34,811 nt of DNA, from positions 1 to 34,811 of the forward strand of contig NZ_NVPT01000035.1 in assembly GCF_002802985.1 (NCBI RefSeq), read 5' to 3'. Each line of letters starts with the position of its first letter. The first letter of the stretch is position 1. Under the pieces are notes generated by a model, which was not told the origin of the DNA, made no database searches, and worked only from the letters and a program-made list of their open reading frames with translations. Shown here one piece after another: positions 27,098-34,688 of the stretch. Made by a program: the position numbers and the translations under genes. The stretch comes from Geodermatophilus chilensis (GTDB lineage Bacteria > Actinomycetota > Actinomycetes > Mycobacteriales > Geodermatophilaceae).

Positions 27098-27949
27098 GTG
27101 CCCAAGCGGCTCGTGCTGTGCTGTGACGGCACCTGGAACACCGCCGACCAGCGGCGCGACGACCGGCCGTGCCCGACCGACGTCACCAAGGTCGCGCTCG
27201 GCATCGCGGACGTGGACGCCGCCGGCGTCGAGCAGCGGGTCTGCTACCAGCCGGGTCCGGTGGCCAGGGCCGGGGAGCGCCTGCGCGGCGGGGCGTTCGG
27301 CGCGGGGCTCCACGACACCCAGCTGAGCCGCAGTGTCGACGCCGCCTCCCAGGCGCTGGCGATCGACGAGCAGCACACCTCCTTCGCCCCGGCCGTCTGG
27401 CAGCTCCACCCGGACGCCGGGCGCCAGGAGGTCGAGCAGGTGTGGTCCAGCGGCGTGCACTGCGACGTCGGCGGCGGCCACCCCGACTCCCGGCCCGCCG
27501 ACACCGCGCTGCTGTGGATGGGTCAGCCGGCGCAACGGGCCGGCCTGGCGTTCCGGGACGACGCCTCCGCCCGGCCGGGGCGGGGCGGACCCGACGGGTA
27601 CGACGGGTGCGACGGGTGCGACGGGTGCGACGGCCGGACCTCCCCGGTCGACCCGGACCCCCGTGGCCGGCTGCACCGCTCCCGCAGGGGCCTCTTCCGG
27701 CTCCGCCGGCCGCACTCCCGGCCCATCGGGGCAGCGCACCCGGCCACCGAGTCCGTCGCGGACACCGCGGTCGTGCGCCACCGCGACGCCGGCACGGCCC
27801 ACGCACCGAGGCGGCTCGGGACCCACCGGCGCACCGCTCCGCGGACGACGCAGGTCCCCCTGGACCGGCCGCCACCGGCGCCGGTGCGCCCGTCCGGCCG
27901 TCGGGCGGGCGCACCGTCCGCGGTCCCGACGGCCGGCCCGCCGTCCTGA
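27098..27949 (+). CDS. DUF2235 (Tle1-like) hydrolase with internal deletion of the nucleophile region
   Basis: 283 residues. It begins with the family signature KRLVLCCDGTWNTADQRRDDRPCPTDVTKVA (split: CCDGTWN near 8-14) and continues to ERLRGGAFGAGL. Normal members then have about 130 residues containing the GFSRGA nucleophile motif; here the sequence jumps in frame to HDTQLSRSVDAASQALAIDE, then GVHCDVGGGHPD and the C-terminal RGLFRLRRPHSRPIGAAHPATESVADTA. The catalytic Ser is therefore missing, while the Asp/His region remains. An inserted 9-bp tandem repeat at 27592-27633 encodes DGCDGCDGCDG. GTG 27098 has GAGGAGGGG. The protein should be catalytically dead, or the locus is decaying. Confidence 0.75.
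   Translation: MPKRLVLCCDGTWNTADQRRDDRPCPTDVTKVALGIADVDAAGVEQRVCYQPGPVARAGERLRGGAFGAGLHDTQLSRSVDAASQALAIDEQHTSFAPAVWQLHPDAGRQEVEQVWSSGVHCDVGGGHPDSRPADTALLWMGQPAQRAGLAFRDDASARPGRGGPDGYDGCDGCDGCDGRTSPVDPDPRGRLHRSRRGLFRLRRPHSRPIGAAHPATESVADTAVVRHRDAGTAHAPRRLGTHRRTAPRTTQVPLDRPPPAPVRPSGRRAGAPSAVPTAGPPS
27592..27633 (+). repeat. 9-bp tandem repeat, 4.7 copies
   Basis: Units of CGACGGGTG (first copy CGACGGGTA) run head to tail inside the DUF2235 gene and keep its frame, giving a Gly-Cys-Asp repeat. Copy number could vary by slippage. Confidence 0.85.
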
Positions 27950-28105
27950 GCGCAACCGTCGGGTACGCAGACGGCGGCGAGCGCGCGCCTCACATGGACC
28001 GGCTCTCCCGGTATCTTCAGGCCCCTGCCCGTCCTCTGTCCGGGGTGGACCGTCAACCCCCTCTGCGGGACGCTCTGCGCCCCTCGATGGCAGGAGGTGG
28101 CACGC

Positions 28106-28738
28106 ATGCTCGGAGACGACGACGTCGCCCGGCTGGTCGCGGCCGCGTCGCACGGCGACCAGGGGGCCTGGAACGCCATCGTCGACCGGTACCTGCCGCT
28201 CGTGTACTCGGTGACGCGCGCCTACCGGCTCTCCCGGAGCGACGCCGAGGACGTCAACCAGACGGTGTGGCTGCGCCTGGTGGAACACCTCGACCAGCTC
28301 CGCGAGCCGCGCGCCCTGCCCCGGTGGATCCTGACGACGGCCCAGCACGAGTGCAGCCGCCTGACCAAGGCCGGCCGCCGGGAGCAGCCCGTCGACCCGC
28401 AGACGGACCGCGCCCTCGGCGGCGCGGTCGACGACGACGTCGTCGAGGCCGACCTGCTCCGGGCGGAGCGGCAGCAGTCACTGCGGGACGGCCTGGCGCA
28501 GCTGCGCCCGGCGGACCGCCGTCTGCTGCTGCTCCTGACGGAGGACCCGCCGCGGAGCTACCGCGAGATCTCCGCCCTCACGGGCATGCCGGTCGGCAGC
28601 ATCGGCCCGACCCGGGCCCGGTGCCTCGAGCGGCTGCGGGACACCCCTGCCGTGCGGGCCCTGCTCGCGGGAGAGTCTCCGGCAGCCCACACGGGAGGGG
28701 ACCGGGATGAGCGCCAACCCACGCCACAACGGCGATGA
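28106..28738 (+). CDS. ECF-like sigma-70 family RNA polymerase sigma factor
   Basis: 210 residues. Region 2: AIVDRYLPLVYSVTRAYRLSRSDAEDVNQTVWLRLVEHLDQL with the -10-binding helix, then EPRALPRWILTTAQHECSRL. Region 4: LRPADRRLLLLLTEDPPRSYREISALTGMPVGSIGPTRARCLERLR, a helix-turn-helix for the -35. The proline/Gly-rich tail overlaps the next gene by 32 bases. ATG 28106 is preferred over GTG 28097 because AGGAGG at 28092-28097 then has eight-base spacing. It is the first gene of the CHAT operon and is the likely output of that system: when released it would switch on target promoters. Confidence 0.9.
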   Translation: MLGDDDVARLVAAASHGDQGAWNAIVDRYLPLVYSVTRAYRLSRSDAEDVNQTVWLRLVEHLDQLREPRALPRWILTTAQHECSRLTKAGRREQPVDPQTDRALGGAVDDDVVEADLLRAERQQSLRDGLAQLRPADRRLLLLLTEDPPRSYREISALTGMPVGSIGPTRARCLERLRDTPAVRALLAGESPAAHTGGDRDERQPTPQRR

Positions 28739-29171
28739 CCCGCTGCTCGCCGAGCTGGCGGAGGCCCAGGACGCGGCACGGGCCGTACCCGAGAGCATGC
28801 GGGTGGCGGCCCGGGCGGCGTTCGCCTGGAGGACGGTGGACGAGGAGCTCGAGCTGCTCGTCCTCGCGCACGACTCGGCGCTCGCGGCGGGCCCGGCCGG
28901 GGTCCGCGACGTCCCCTCGGACGGCCCGCGCGCGCTGACCTTCCAGGGCGCCGCGCTGTCCGTGGAGATCGAGGTGGGTGCCGACGTCATGGGCCAGCTC
29001 GTCCCGCCGCAGCCCGGCCGGGTGACCCTGTCGGGCACGCGGGAGGTCCTGGCGGAGACGGCGGCCGACGCGCTGGGGTGCTTCCGGCTGCCGCGGCCGG
29101 AGGGCGGACCGGTCCGGTTGGTGTGCCGGACGGACGACGCCGCGGTCACCACCGGGTGGATCCGGCTGTAG
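28707..29171 (+). CDS. Conserved small protein between sigma factor and CHAT protease
   Basis: 154 residues, family without known function. The N-terminal third is helical (PLLAELAEAQDAARAVPESMRVAARAAFAWRTVDEELELL) and resembles small anti-sigma-like helices; the rest is beta-rich (LTFQGAALSVEIEV, MGQLVPPQPGRVTL, LGCFRLPRPEGGPVRLVC, VTTGWIRL). No membrane segment. A clear paralogue lies beyond the CHAT gene on the other strand. The start (GGGAGGGG upstream) lies inside the sigma gene, and the TAG stop overlaps the CHAT start as TAGTG, so all three proteins are made in a fixed ratio. I infer a regulator of the sigma factor or a substrate of the protease. Confidence 0.8.
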   Translation: MSANPRHNGDDPLLAELAEAQDAARAVPESMRVAARAAFAWRTVDEELELLVLAHDSALAAGPAGVRDVPSDGPRALTFQGAALSVEIEVGADVMGQLVPPQPGRVTLSGTREVLAETAADALGCFRLPRPEGGPVRLVCRTDDAAVTTGWIRL

Positions 29172-31939
29172 TGGCGACCCGGACCGGCCTCCCGACCGGC
29201 ACGGGCGTCCACGAGGAGGTGGGATCGGCGAGCCTGCACCAGGCGGAGGAGGCGCTGCGGCTGGCCGAGGCCGATCCGGGCCGGGCCGTGGCCGTGGCGG
29301 CCGAGGCGGTGCGGGCGGCCCGCTCCGCACGCGACCTGCACGCCGTGTCGGTCGCCGAACGGGCCCTCGGCATCGCGGCCCTGCACCAGGAGGACCTCGA
29401 CGCCGCGATGCGGCACCTGCGGGCGGCGATCGCCTCCGGCCGACGGGCGGGAGCGGCCGGCCTCGTCGCCGAGGCCCGGATCAGGTACGCCTTCGCGGTC
29501 AGCGTCCGGGGCCGGCCGGACCAGGCGCTGCGGGAGCTCGACGACGTCCTCACCTCCGCCGTCCCCGGGCACCAGCGGGCCCGTGCGACCGCCCAGCGCG
29601 GCGCCGTGCTGCACCAGCTCGGACGGCTCGACGAGGCGCTGGGCTGCTACCAGCGGGCCGTCCCCGGACTGCGCCGGGCCGGCGACCGGCTGTGGCTGCA
29701 GCGCGTCCTGTTCAACCGCGGCGTCCTGCACGGGTACCGGCACGCGTTCGCCGCGGCCGAGGCCGACCTGCGGGAGGCCGAGCGCCTGTGCCGGGCCCTC
29801 GGCCTCGAGCTCTCCCTCGGGTTCGTGCACCAGAACCTGGGCTGGGTGCGCTCCCTCCAGGGCGACGTCCCCGCGGCCCTGGCCCACCTGGACGAGGCCG
29901 AGCGCCGGTTCCGCAGCACGGGCGCCGGGCTGGGGGAGCTCCTGACCGACCGCAGCCAGCTGCTGCTGACCGCCTCCCTCGTGTCCGAGGCGCGCGAGGC
30001 CGCGCGGCAGGCCGTCGAGCTGTTCGCCGGCGACCGTCGGGGGCTGCTGCTGCCGGAGGTGCGCCTGCTGCTGGCCCAGGCCGCGTCCCGCGACGGGCAT
30101 CCCGAGCTGGCCGCGGAGCAGGCGCGCCGCGCCGTCCGGGAGTTCACCCGCCAGCAGCGCCCGGAGTGGGCGGTGCTGGCCCGGTTCGTGCGGGTGACCT
30201 CGGCCGACGGGACGTCCCGCACCGGCGTCCGGCAGCTGGTCGCACTCGCGGACGAGCTGTCGGCGGCGGGCTGGCCGGCCGCGTCCCTCGACGCCCGCCT
30301 GATGGCGGGGCGGGGGGCTCTCGAGCGTCGGCAGCACGGCGAGGCCCGCCGGCAGCTGGAGCTGGCCGGACGTCGACGCCGCCGGGGCCCGGCCCTGCTG
30401 CGCGCGCGGGCCTGGTACGCCCAGGCGCTGCTGCGCCACGCCGACGGTGACCGGCGCGGCGCCCGCGTCGCCGTCCGGACCGGGCTCACCGTGCTCGACG
30501 AGTACCGCGCGGCGCTCGGAGCGACCGACCTGCGCGCCCGTGCCGCCGCCCACCGCACGGACCTGGCGGAGCTGGGCCTGACCATGGCCCTCGAGGACGG
30601 CCGGCCCGACGTCGTCCTCGCGTGGGAGGAGGAGCGCCGCGCCAGTCACCTGCTGCTGCCGTCGGTCCGGCCGCCCGACGACCCGGCGCTCGCCCAGGCC
30701 CTCGGGGAGCTGCGGCTGACCGCCGGCGAGATCGACCAGGCCCGCGGGGCCGGCCCCGTGCCCGCGCACCTGCTGCGCCGGCAGCTCGAGCTGGAGCGGG
30801 CGATCCGGGACCACTGCCGCCGGCTGGGCGGGGGCCCGGCCGGCCCGGCGCGCAGCGCCCCGGCCCTGGGGTCCCTCCCGTCGGCGCTGGGGGACGCGGC
30901 GCTCGTCGAGTTCTTCACGCGGCGGTCGGCGTTGCACGCGGTCAGCCAGGTGGACGGGCGCACCCGCGTGCACGACCTGGGCGGGCTCGGCGAGGTGGAG
31001 GAGCTGCTCGACCGCGTGCCCTTCGCGCTGCACCGGCTGGCCCGGCAGCGCGGGGACGGGCCGAGCTGCGCCGCGGCCCTGTCCCTGCTCCGGCACACCG
31101 CCGAGCAGCTGGACGCCCGGATCCTCGGGCCACTGGGGGCGGTCCTGGCCGACCGGCCCCTCGTCGTGGTCCCCACCGGGCCGCTCCAGTCGCTCCCGTG
31201 GCAGGTCCTGCCCTCCTGCCGGCAGCGCCCGGTCACGGTGGCGCCGTCGGCCGCGCTGTGGCTGGAGGCCCACCGGCGGACCGGTACGGGGACGGCCACG
31301 GTCGTCGCGGCCGGCCCCGGCCTCCCCGGGGCCCGGGCGGAGGCCGAGACGGTCGCCCGGCTGCACGGGTCCCCGGCCCTGGTCGGGCCCGCGGCCACCG
31401 CCGGCGCCGTCGCGCGGTCGCTGCACGGCGCGCGGCTGGCCCACCTGGCCGCGCACGGGCGGGTCCACCCGCACAACCCGCTGTTCTCCTCGATCGGGCT
31501 CGCGGACGGCCCACTGACCGTCTACGACCTGGAGCGCCTGGGACAGGGGCCGGGGACGGTGGTGCTCTCCGCCTGCAACAGCGGGCGCTCCGTCGTCTGC
31601 GCCGGCGACGAGCTGCTGGGACTCACCGCCGCCTTCCTGTCCCTGGGCACGCGGCAGGTGGTCGCCTCGGTGATCCCGGTGCCCGACGCGGAGACCGCGC
31701 CGCTGATGACCGCCTTCCACGAGCTCCTGGCGGCCGGCCGGTCGGTCGCCGCGGCGCTGGCGGAGGCGCAGGCCCGCACGTCGGCAACCGAGCCCGCCGT
31801 CGTCGCGGCCGCGGCCGGCTTCGTCTGCGTCGGCGCCGACGCGCCCCTGACCCCGGTGGCGGACGGCGGGCCCGCGGCGGGCCCGGCGGTGGGGACGGCC
31901 CCCGCGCTCACGCCGGCCCGACCCGGACCCAGACGGTGA
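29171..31939 (+). CDS. TPR-CHAT caspase-like protease
   Basis: 922 residues. Residues 20-480 are a tetratricopeptide superhelix with repeated A-x-G-x-L/A...A-x-x-Y/F units (for example GRLDEALGCYQRAVPGLRRAGD, GDVPAALAHLDEAERRFRSTG). After a linker, residues 600-890 form a CHAT domain: VVVPTGPLQSLPWQVLP, AHLAAHGRVHPHNPLFSSIGLADG with catalytic His762, and TVVLSACNSGRS with catalytic Cys802, then FLSLGTRQVVASVIPVPD. CHAT proteins are caspase/separase-like Cys proteases in conflict and signalling systems; the TPR part normally senses or binds a partner. GTG 29171 follows the previous stop directly. The end overlaps the converging gene by 32 bases. Both catalytic residues are intact. Confidence 0.92.
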   Translation: MATRTGLPTGTGVHEEVGSASLHQAEEALRLAEADPGRAVAVAAEAVRAARSARDLHAVSVAERALGIAALHQEDLDAAMRHLRAAIASGRRAGAAGLVAEARIRYAFAVSVRGRPDQALRELDDVLTSAVPGHQRARATAQRGAVLHQLGRLDEALGCYQRAVPGLRRAGDRLWLQRVLFNRGVLHGYRHAFAAAEADLREAERLCRALGLELSLGFVHQNLGWVRSLQGDVPAALAHLDEAERRFRSTGAGLGELLTDRSQLLLTASLVSEAREAARQAVELFAGDRRGLLLPEVRLLLAQAASRDGHPELAAEQARRAVREFTRQQRPEWAVLARFVRVTSADGTSRTGVRQLVALADELSAAGWPAASLDARLMAGRGALERRQHGEARRQLELAGRRRRRGPALLRARAWYAQALLRHADGDRRGARVAVRTGLTVLDEYRAALGATDLRARAAAHRTDLAELGLTMALEDGRPDVVLAWEEERRASHLLLPSVRPPDDPALAQALGELRLTAGEIDQARGAGPVPAHLLRRQLELERAIRDHCRRLGGGPAGPARSAPALGSLPSALGDAALVEFFTRRSALHAVSQVDGRTRVHDLGGLGEVEELLDRVPFALHRLARQRGDGPSCAAALSLLRHTAEQLDARILGPLGAVLADRPLVVVPTGPLQSLPWQVLPSCRQRPVTVAPSAALWLEAHRRTGTGTATVVAAGPGLPGARAEAETVARLHGSPALVGPAATAGAVARSLHGARLAHLAAHGRVHPHNPLFSSIGLADGPLTVYDLERLGQGPGTVVLSACNSGRSVVCAGDELLGLTAAFLSLGTRQVVASVIPVPDAETAPLMTAFHELLAAGRSVAAALAEAQARTSATEPAVVAAAAGFVCVGADAPLTPVADGGPAAGPAVGTAPALTPARPGPRR

Positions 31940-32378
31940 CCACCCGGGCGCCCGCGGCGGTGCGCAGGTGCAGGCGGAAGCACCCCCGGGGGGCGGGCCG
32001 GAAGGAGAAGCACCCCAGGGGGTCGATCGGCACGGGGACCCGGTCCCCGGCCAGGGTCTGCAGTTCCGCCCGTCCCGGTCCGGGTGGCACCACCTGCCCG
32101 AGCAGGCGCTGCGCGCCGAGCTCCACCTCGACGGTGAGGTCGCGGGCGACGAAGGTCAGGTCCCGGAGGGCGGCGACGTCCTCCCGGCCCGCCCGGCGGG
32201 CCCCCGGGACGGCGGGGGAGTCGTGGGTGAGGGTCGCCAGCTCGGCGTCCAGCGTGCGCCAGCCGTAGGCCGCCCGCGCCGCCACGGCGAACCGGGTCGG
32301 GACCGCCCGCGCCTCCCGCACTGCCTCGGCGAGCTCGCGCGCCAGTTCCGTGTCGTCGATCCTCCGTCGTCCGGGCAC
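31908..32378 (-). CDS. Paralogue of the CHAT-associated small protein
   Basis: 156 residues, same architecture as the 154-residue protein at 28.7-29.2 kb. Shared blocks are ELAEAVREARAVPTRFAVAARAAYGWRTLDAELATL, RDLTFVARDLTVEVEL, LLGQVVPPGPGRAELQT, PLGCFSFRPAPRGCFRLHL and VVTVWVRV. The pair flank the CHAT gene in opposite orientation. GTG 32378 has GAGG-type sites upstream. It lies between the CHAT gene and the subtilase, about 65 bases after the subtilase stop, and is probably transcribed with it. The duplication suggests that the sigma/CHAT and subtilase branches each have their own partner. Confidence 0.8.
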   Translation of the reverse strand: MPGRRRIDDTELARELAEAVREARAVPTRFAVAARAAYGWRTLDAELATLTHDSPAVPGARRAGREDVAALRDLTFVARDLTVEVELGAQRLLGQVVPPGPGRAELQTLAGDRVPVPIDPLGCFSFRPAPRGCFRLHLRTAAGARVVTVWVRVGPA

Positions 32379-32444
32379 GTCCCTCAGCTCCTCGTCCTCC
32401 GCTCGCCCCGGCGTCCCCGGTCGAGGCCGCCCGCGTCCCGCACC

Positions 32445-33722
32445 TCACCGTCGCGGTGGGTGGACGTCGTGGCCGTCCTCGGGACGGCGGGAGCGGATGA
32501 GCTGGAGGGCCGCCCGCGCCGACACGCCCTCGTGCTGGGCGACCCGGGCGATCTCCCCGGTGACGTCGGCGGCGGCGAAGGAGGTGCCGTGCCAGCGGGC
32601 GCAGCCGCTGGGGAACCCGACCCGCCGGGGGTCTCCGAGGACCACCTGGCCGTCGGCGAGCTGGACGTCGCGGACGTCGACGTCGCCGGTCAGGAAGGTG
32701 CTCTCGACGTCGACCCCCGGTGCGAACAGGTCGATCCACGGCACGCCGGGCGGGTTGAAGCCGGCGGGGCGACCGTCGGCGTCCTCGGCCCCGACGGCCA
32801 CGACGTTCGGCAGGGCCGCCGGCCACATGGGCGAGTCGGGACGCACGGGCACGGTCGCGAGGTCGTCGGGCGCGTCGGCGGGGTCGGCGTCCTCCGGCGT
32901 GTTCCCGTGGTTGCCCGCCGCGGCGACCAGCACCATCTCGCCGGCGAGCACGTTCACGGCCCGCTCCAGGACCAGGGGGGCGTCCCCGTCCCGGGTGAGA
33001 CCGCCGAAGGACATGTTGAGCACCTGCACGCCCGAGCCGAGGAAGGAGGCCATGCCCGCCGCCACGTCCCAGGAGGAGGCGCGCCCGCTGTCGTCCCGGA
33101 GGACCCGGCGGACGTCGACCACGGCGCCGGGCGCCCGCTGCAGGACCCGGCCGGCGACGAAGGTCGCGTGGCCCTGGAACGGCCGGAAGGGGGCCTGCCC
33201 CCGCAGGAAGTGGCCGGTGACATACCTGCCGTTGAGGGCCGGATTGGGGACCATCGCGCTGTCCAGCACGCCGACCGTGAACGGCGCGAGGGAGCCGTCG
33301 GGCCGGGGCTCCAGGGTGAGCGCGTCCACGGGCACGGGCGCGCCCTCGCCGCCCCCGATGTGCGGCAGGCCGCCGATCGACTCCAGGTCGCGGTTCTTGC
33401 CGATGACCGGTGTCCACCCGGCGTAGCGCTCCCGGGCCTGCTCGCGCAGGTGCAGCAGCAGCGCGTCGAGGTCCGACGCGTCGTCCCCCAGCCGTGCCCG
33501 CAGCCGTCGGAGGCCGGGCAGGTCCCGGACGCCGGGGGACGCCAGCCCGGGGACGGTGAGGAGGGTCAGACCGAGCGCGGGCAGCGGCTGGTCGGTCTCG
33601 GTCACGTCGGTGAACCCGCTCTCGGCCAGCAGGTCCACGACGACCTGCCGGTGCTCGAGGTCGACCACGATCTGCTCGCGGTCGTACCGCTCGCCCCGCC
33701 GGATCCCTGTGCTCGAGGTCAT
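32445..33722 (-). CDS. S8 family (subtilisin-like) serine peptidase, cytosolic type
   Basis: 425 residues. Catalytic triad in order: Asp154 (TVGVLDSAMV), His185 (FQGHATFVAG) and Ser381 (WHGTSFAAADVTGE), with oxyanion Asn271 (VAAAGNHGN). The first 140 residues (REQIVVDLEHRQVVVDLLAESGF...LTLLTVPGL) are a prodomain-like alpha/beta segment. No signal peptide or membrane anchor is visible, so it should act inside the cell. ATG 33722 has GGGAGGA just upstream; the longer GTG-type start would add 11 residues without support. It shares a locus with a CHAT protease, a sigma factor and two related small proteins, suggesting a two-protease regulatory circuit. Confidence 0.9.
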   Translation of the reverse strand: MTSSTGIRRGERYDREQIVVDLEHRQVVVDLLAESGFTDVTETDQPLPALGLTLLTVPGLASPGVRDLPGLRRLRARLGDDASDLDALLLHLREQARERYAGWTPVIGKNRDLESIGGLPHIGGGEGAPVPVDALTLEPRPDGSLAPFTVGVLDSAMVPNPALNGRYVTGHFLRGQAPFRPFQGHATFVAGRVLQRAPGAVVDVRRVLRDDSGRASSWDVAAGMASFLGSGVQVLNMSFGGLTRDGDAPLVLERAVNVLAGEMVLVAAAGNHGNTPEDADPADAPDDLATVPVRPDSPMWPAALPNVVAVGAEDADGRPAGFNPPGVPWIDLFAPGVDVESTFLTGDVDVRDVQLADGQVVLGDPRRVGFPSGCARWHGTSFAAADVTGEIARVAQHEGVSARAALQLIRSRRPEDGHDVHPPRR

Positions 33723-33842
33723 CTCGTCCTCCCTGGTCGCCGCTCCCGTGCCCATCCGGAGCGCGCACGGGGCGCCGTGATACCTACCGCTCCGGCGGCG
33801 GCGGTTCCAGGGATCCGGCCGGGGGGCCGGCGGCCGTCCCGC

Positions 33843-34088
33843 TCAGCGCCCGCACGTCTCCAGGAACAGGTCCAGGACGACGTCGACCCGGGCGGCGCAC
33901 CCCTCGACGGCCGCCCGGTTCTCGCGGCTGTCCCGGTGGCGCCGGCGCAGCCGTGCCCGGGCGAGCTCGGCGCAGGCGGAGACGAAGTCGGCGCCGAGCT
34001 GGTCGGCGAGGGTGCCGGGGACGACCGGCGGGGACGTGGGCACCGGGTGCAGCGCGGTCCGTCCCGGGCCCGGTCCGGCGCCGGTCAC
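33843..34088 (-). CDS. Small hypothetical protein near subtilase
   Basis: Not recognised. 81 residues. The first 25 are Pro/Gly-rich; the rest is a helical, charged segment, DQLGADFVSACAELARARLRRRHRDSRENRAAVEGCAARVDVVLDLFLETC (shown in part), with four Cys. GTG 34088 overlaps the stop of the preceding small gene (GTGA). It lies 120 bases upstream of the subtilase on the same strand and may be in the same operon. Confidence 0.5.
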   Translation of the reverse strand: MTGAGPGPGRTALHPVPTSPPVVPGTLADQLGADFVSACAELARARLRRRHRDSRENRAAVEGCAARVDVVLDLFLETCGR

Positions 34089-34258
34089 CGGTGCACCCGG
34101 CGGGTGTCGGCCGGGGCGCCGCCCGTCAGCGCGGCCCACCGGGCCGCGGGGGCCGCGTGCTCCCGGTGGGCGGCGGGGCGGACGCCGAGGTGGGTCCGCT
34201 GCTCCTCGTGGTCGAGCCCGGCCGGCGGCCGCGGCGGCAGGAACGGTCGGTCGGGCAC
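34085..34258 (-). CDS. Very small hypothetical protein near subtilase
   Basis: Not recognised. 57 residues, Pro/Arg/His-rich: RPFLPPRPPAGLDHEEQRTH, then AAPAARWAALTGGAPADT. The strongest support is translational: GTG 34258 has AGGAGG six bases upstream, and the stop overlaps the next gene's start by four bases. It may be a short partner peptide of the CHAT/subtilase locus, but the sequence alone does not show a function. Confidence 0.5.
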   Translation of the reverse strand: MPDRPFLPPRPPAGLDHEEQRTHLGVRPAAHREHAAPAARWAALTGGAPADTRRVHR

Positions 34259-34410
34259 CGTGCGCCTCCTCTCGGGCCCCGGCCGGCGGGCGCGCCCGTC
34301 AGCCGGCTGTCCACCGGCCCCGCCTCGCCCGGAGGCGCGTCGGCCGGTACCCCCTCTGAGGCGCGGCCCGCCCGGCAGATACCCGGCCCGTGCCGGATCG
34401 CCGAGGTGTC

Positions 34411-34429
34411 GGCGCCGCGGTGCGGCGCC
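34411..34429 (-). terminator. Hairpin after whiB gene
   Basis: GGCGCCGC (34411-34418) pairs with GCGGCGCC (34422-34429) over a three-base loop, 19 bases downstream of the WhiB stop on the minus strand. Confidence 0.5.
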
Positions 34430-34448
34430 CGTCGGGAGGCGGCTCGGG

Positions 34449-34688
34449 TCAGGCGCTGAGGTGGGTGCGCTGCTGGAGGCGCAGCCGGCGCCGCTCGCGC
34501 TCGGAGAGGCCGCCCCAGATGCCGAAGCGCTCGTCGCTGGCCAGCGCGAACTCCAGGCACTCGGCCCGCACCGTGCAGCCGCTGCACACGCGCTTGGCGT
34601 CGCGGGTCGAGCCGCCCTTCTCCGGGAAGAACGCCTCCGGGTCGGTCTCGGCGCACAGCGCCTCGAGCCGCCAGGACACGTCGCCCAC
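34449..34688 (-). CDS. whiB2: WhiB2-like iron-sulfur transcriptional regulator
   Basis: 79 residues, a complete Wbl domain. Cys12, Cys35, Cys38 and Cys44 (LCAETD, CSGC, RAEC) ligate a 4Fe-4S cluster; the turn motif GIWGG and basic tail SERERRRLRLQQR follow and contact sigma region 4 and DNA. The block DPEAFFPEKGGSTRDAKRVC is typical of WhiB2/WhmD, which acts in division and sporulation-type septation. GTG 34688 is the only canonical start; similarity to relatives (WTDLSP just before) continues a little upstream without a start codon, so the true start could be an unusual codon. The promoter would lie within the last 100 bases of the window. Confidence 0.88.
   Translation of the reverse strand: MGDVSWRLEALCAETDPEAFFPEKGGSTRDAKRVCSGCTVRAECLEFALASDERFGIWGGLSERERRRLRLQQRTHLSA

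Noticed and set aside
28478-31720. 1080-codon minus-strand frame opposite the CHAT gene
   Set aside because: It is the antisense shadow of the sigma/CHAT operon, full of Gly/Gln/Val/Arg with no recognisable motifs.
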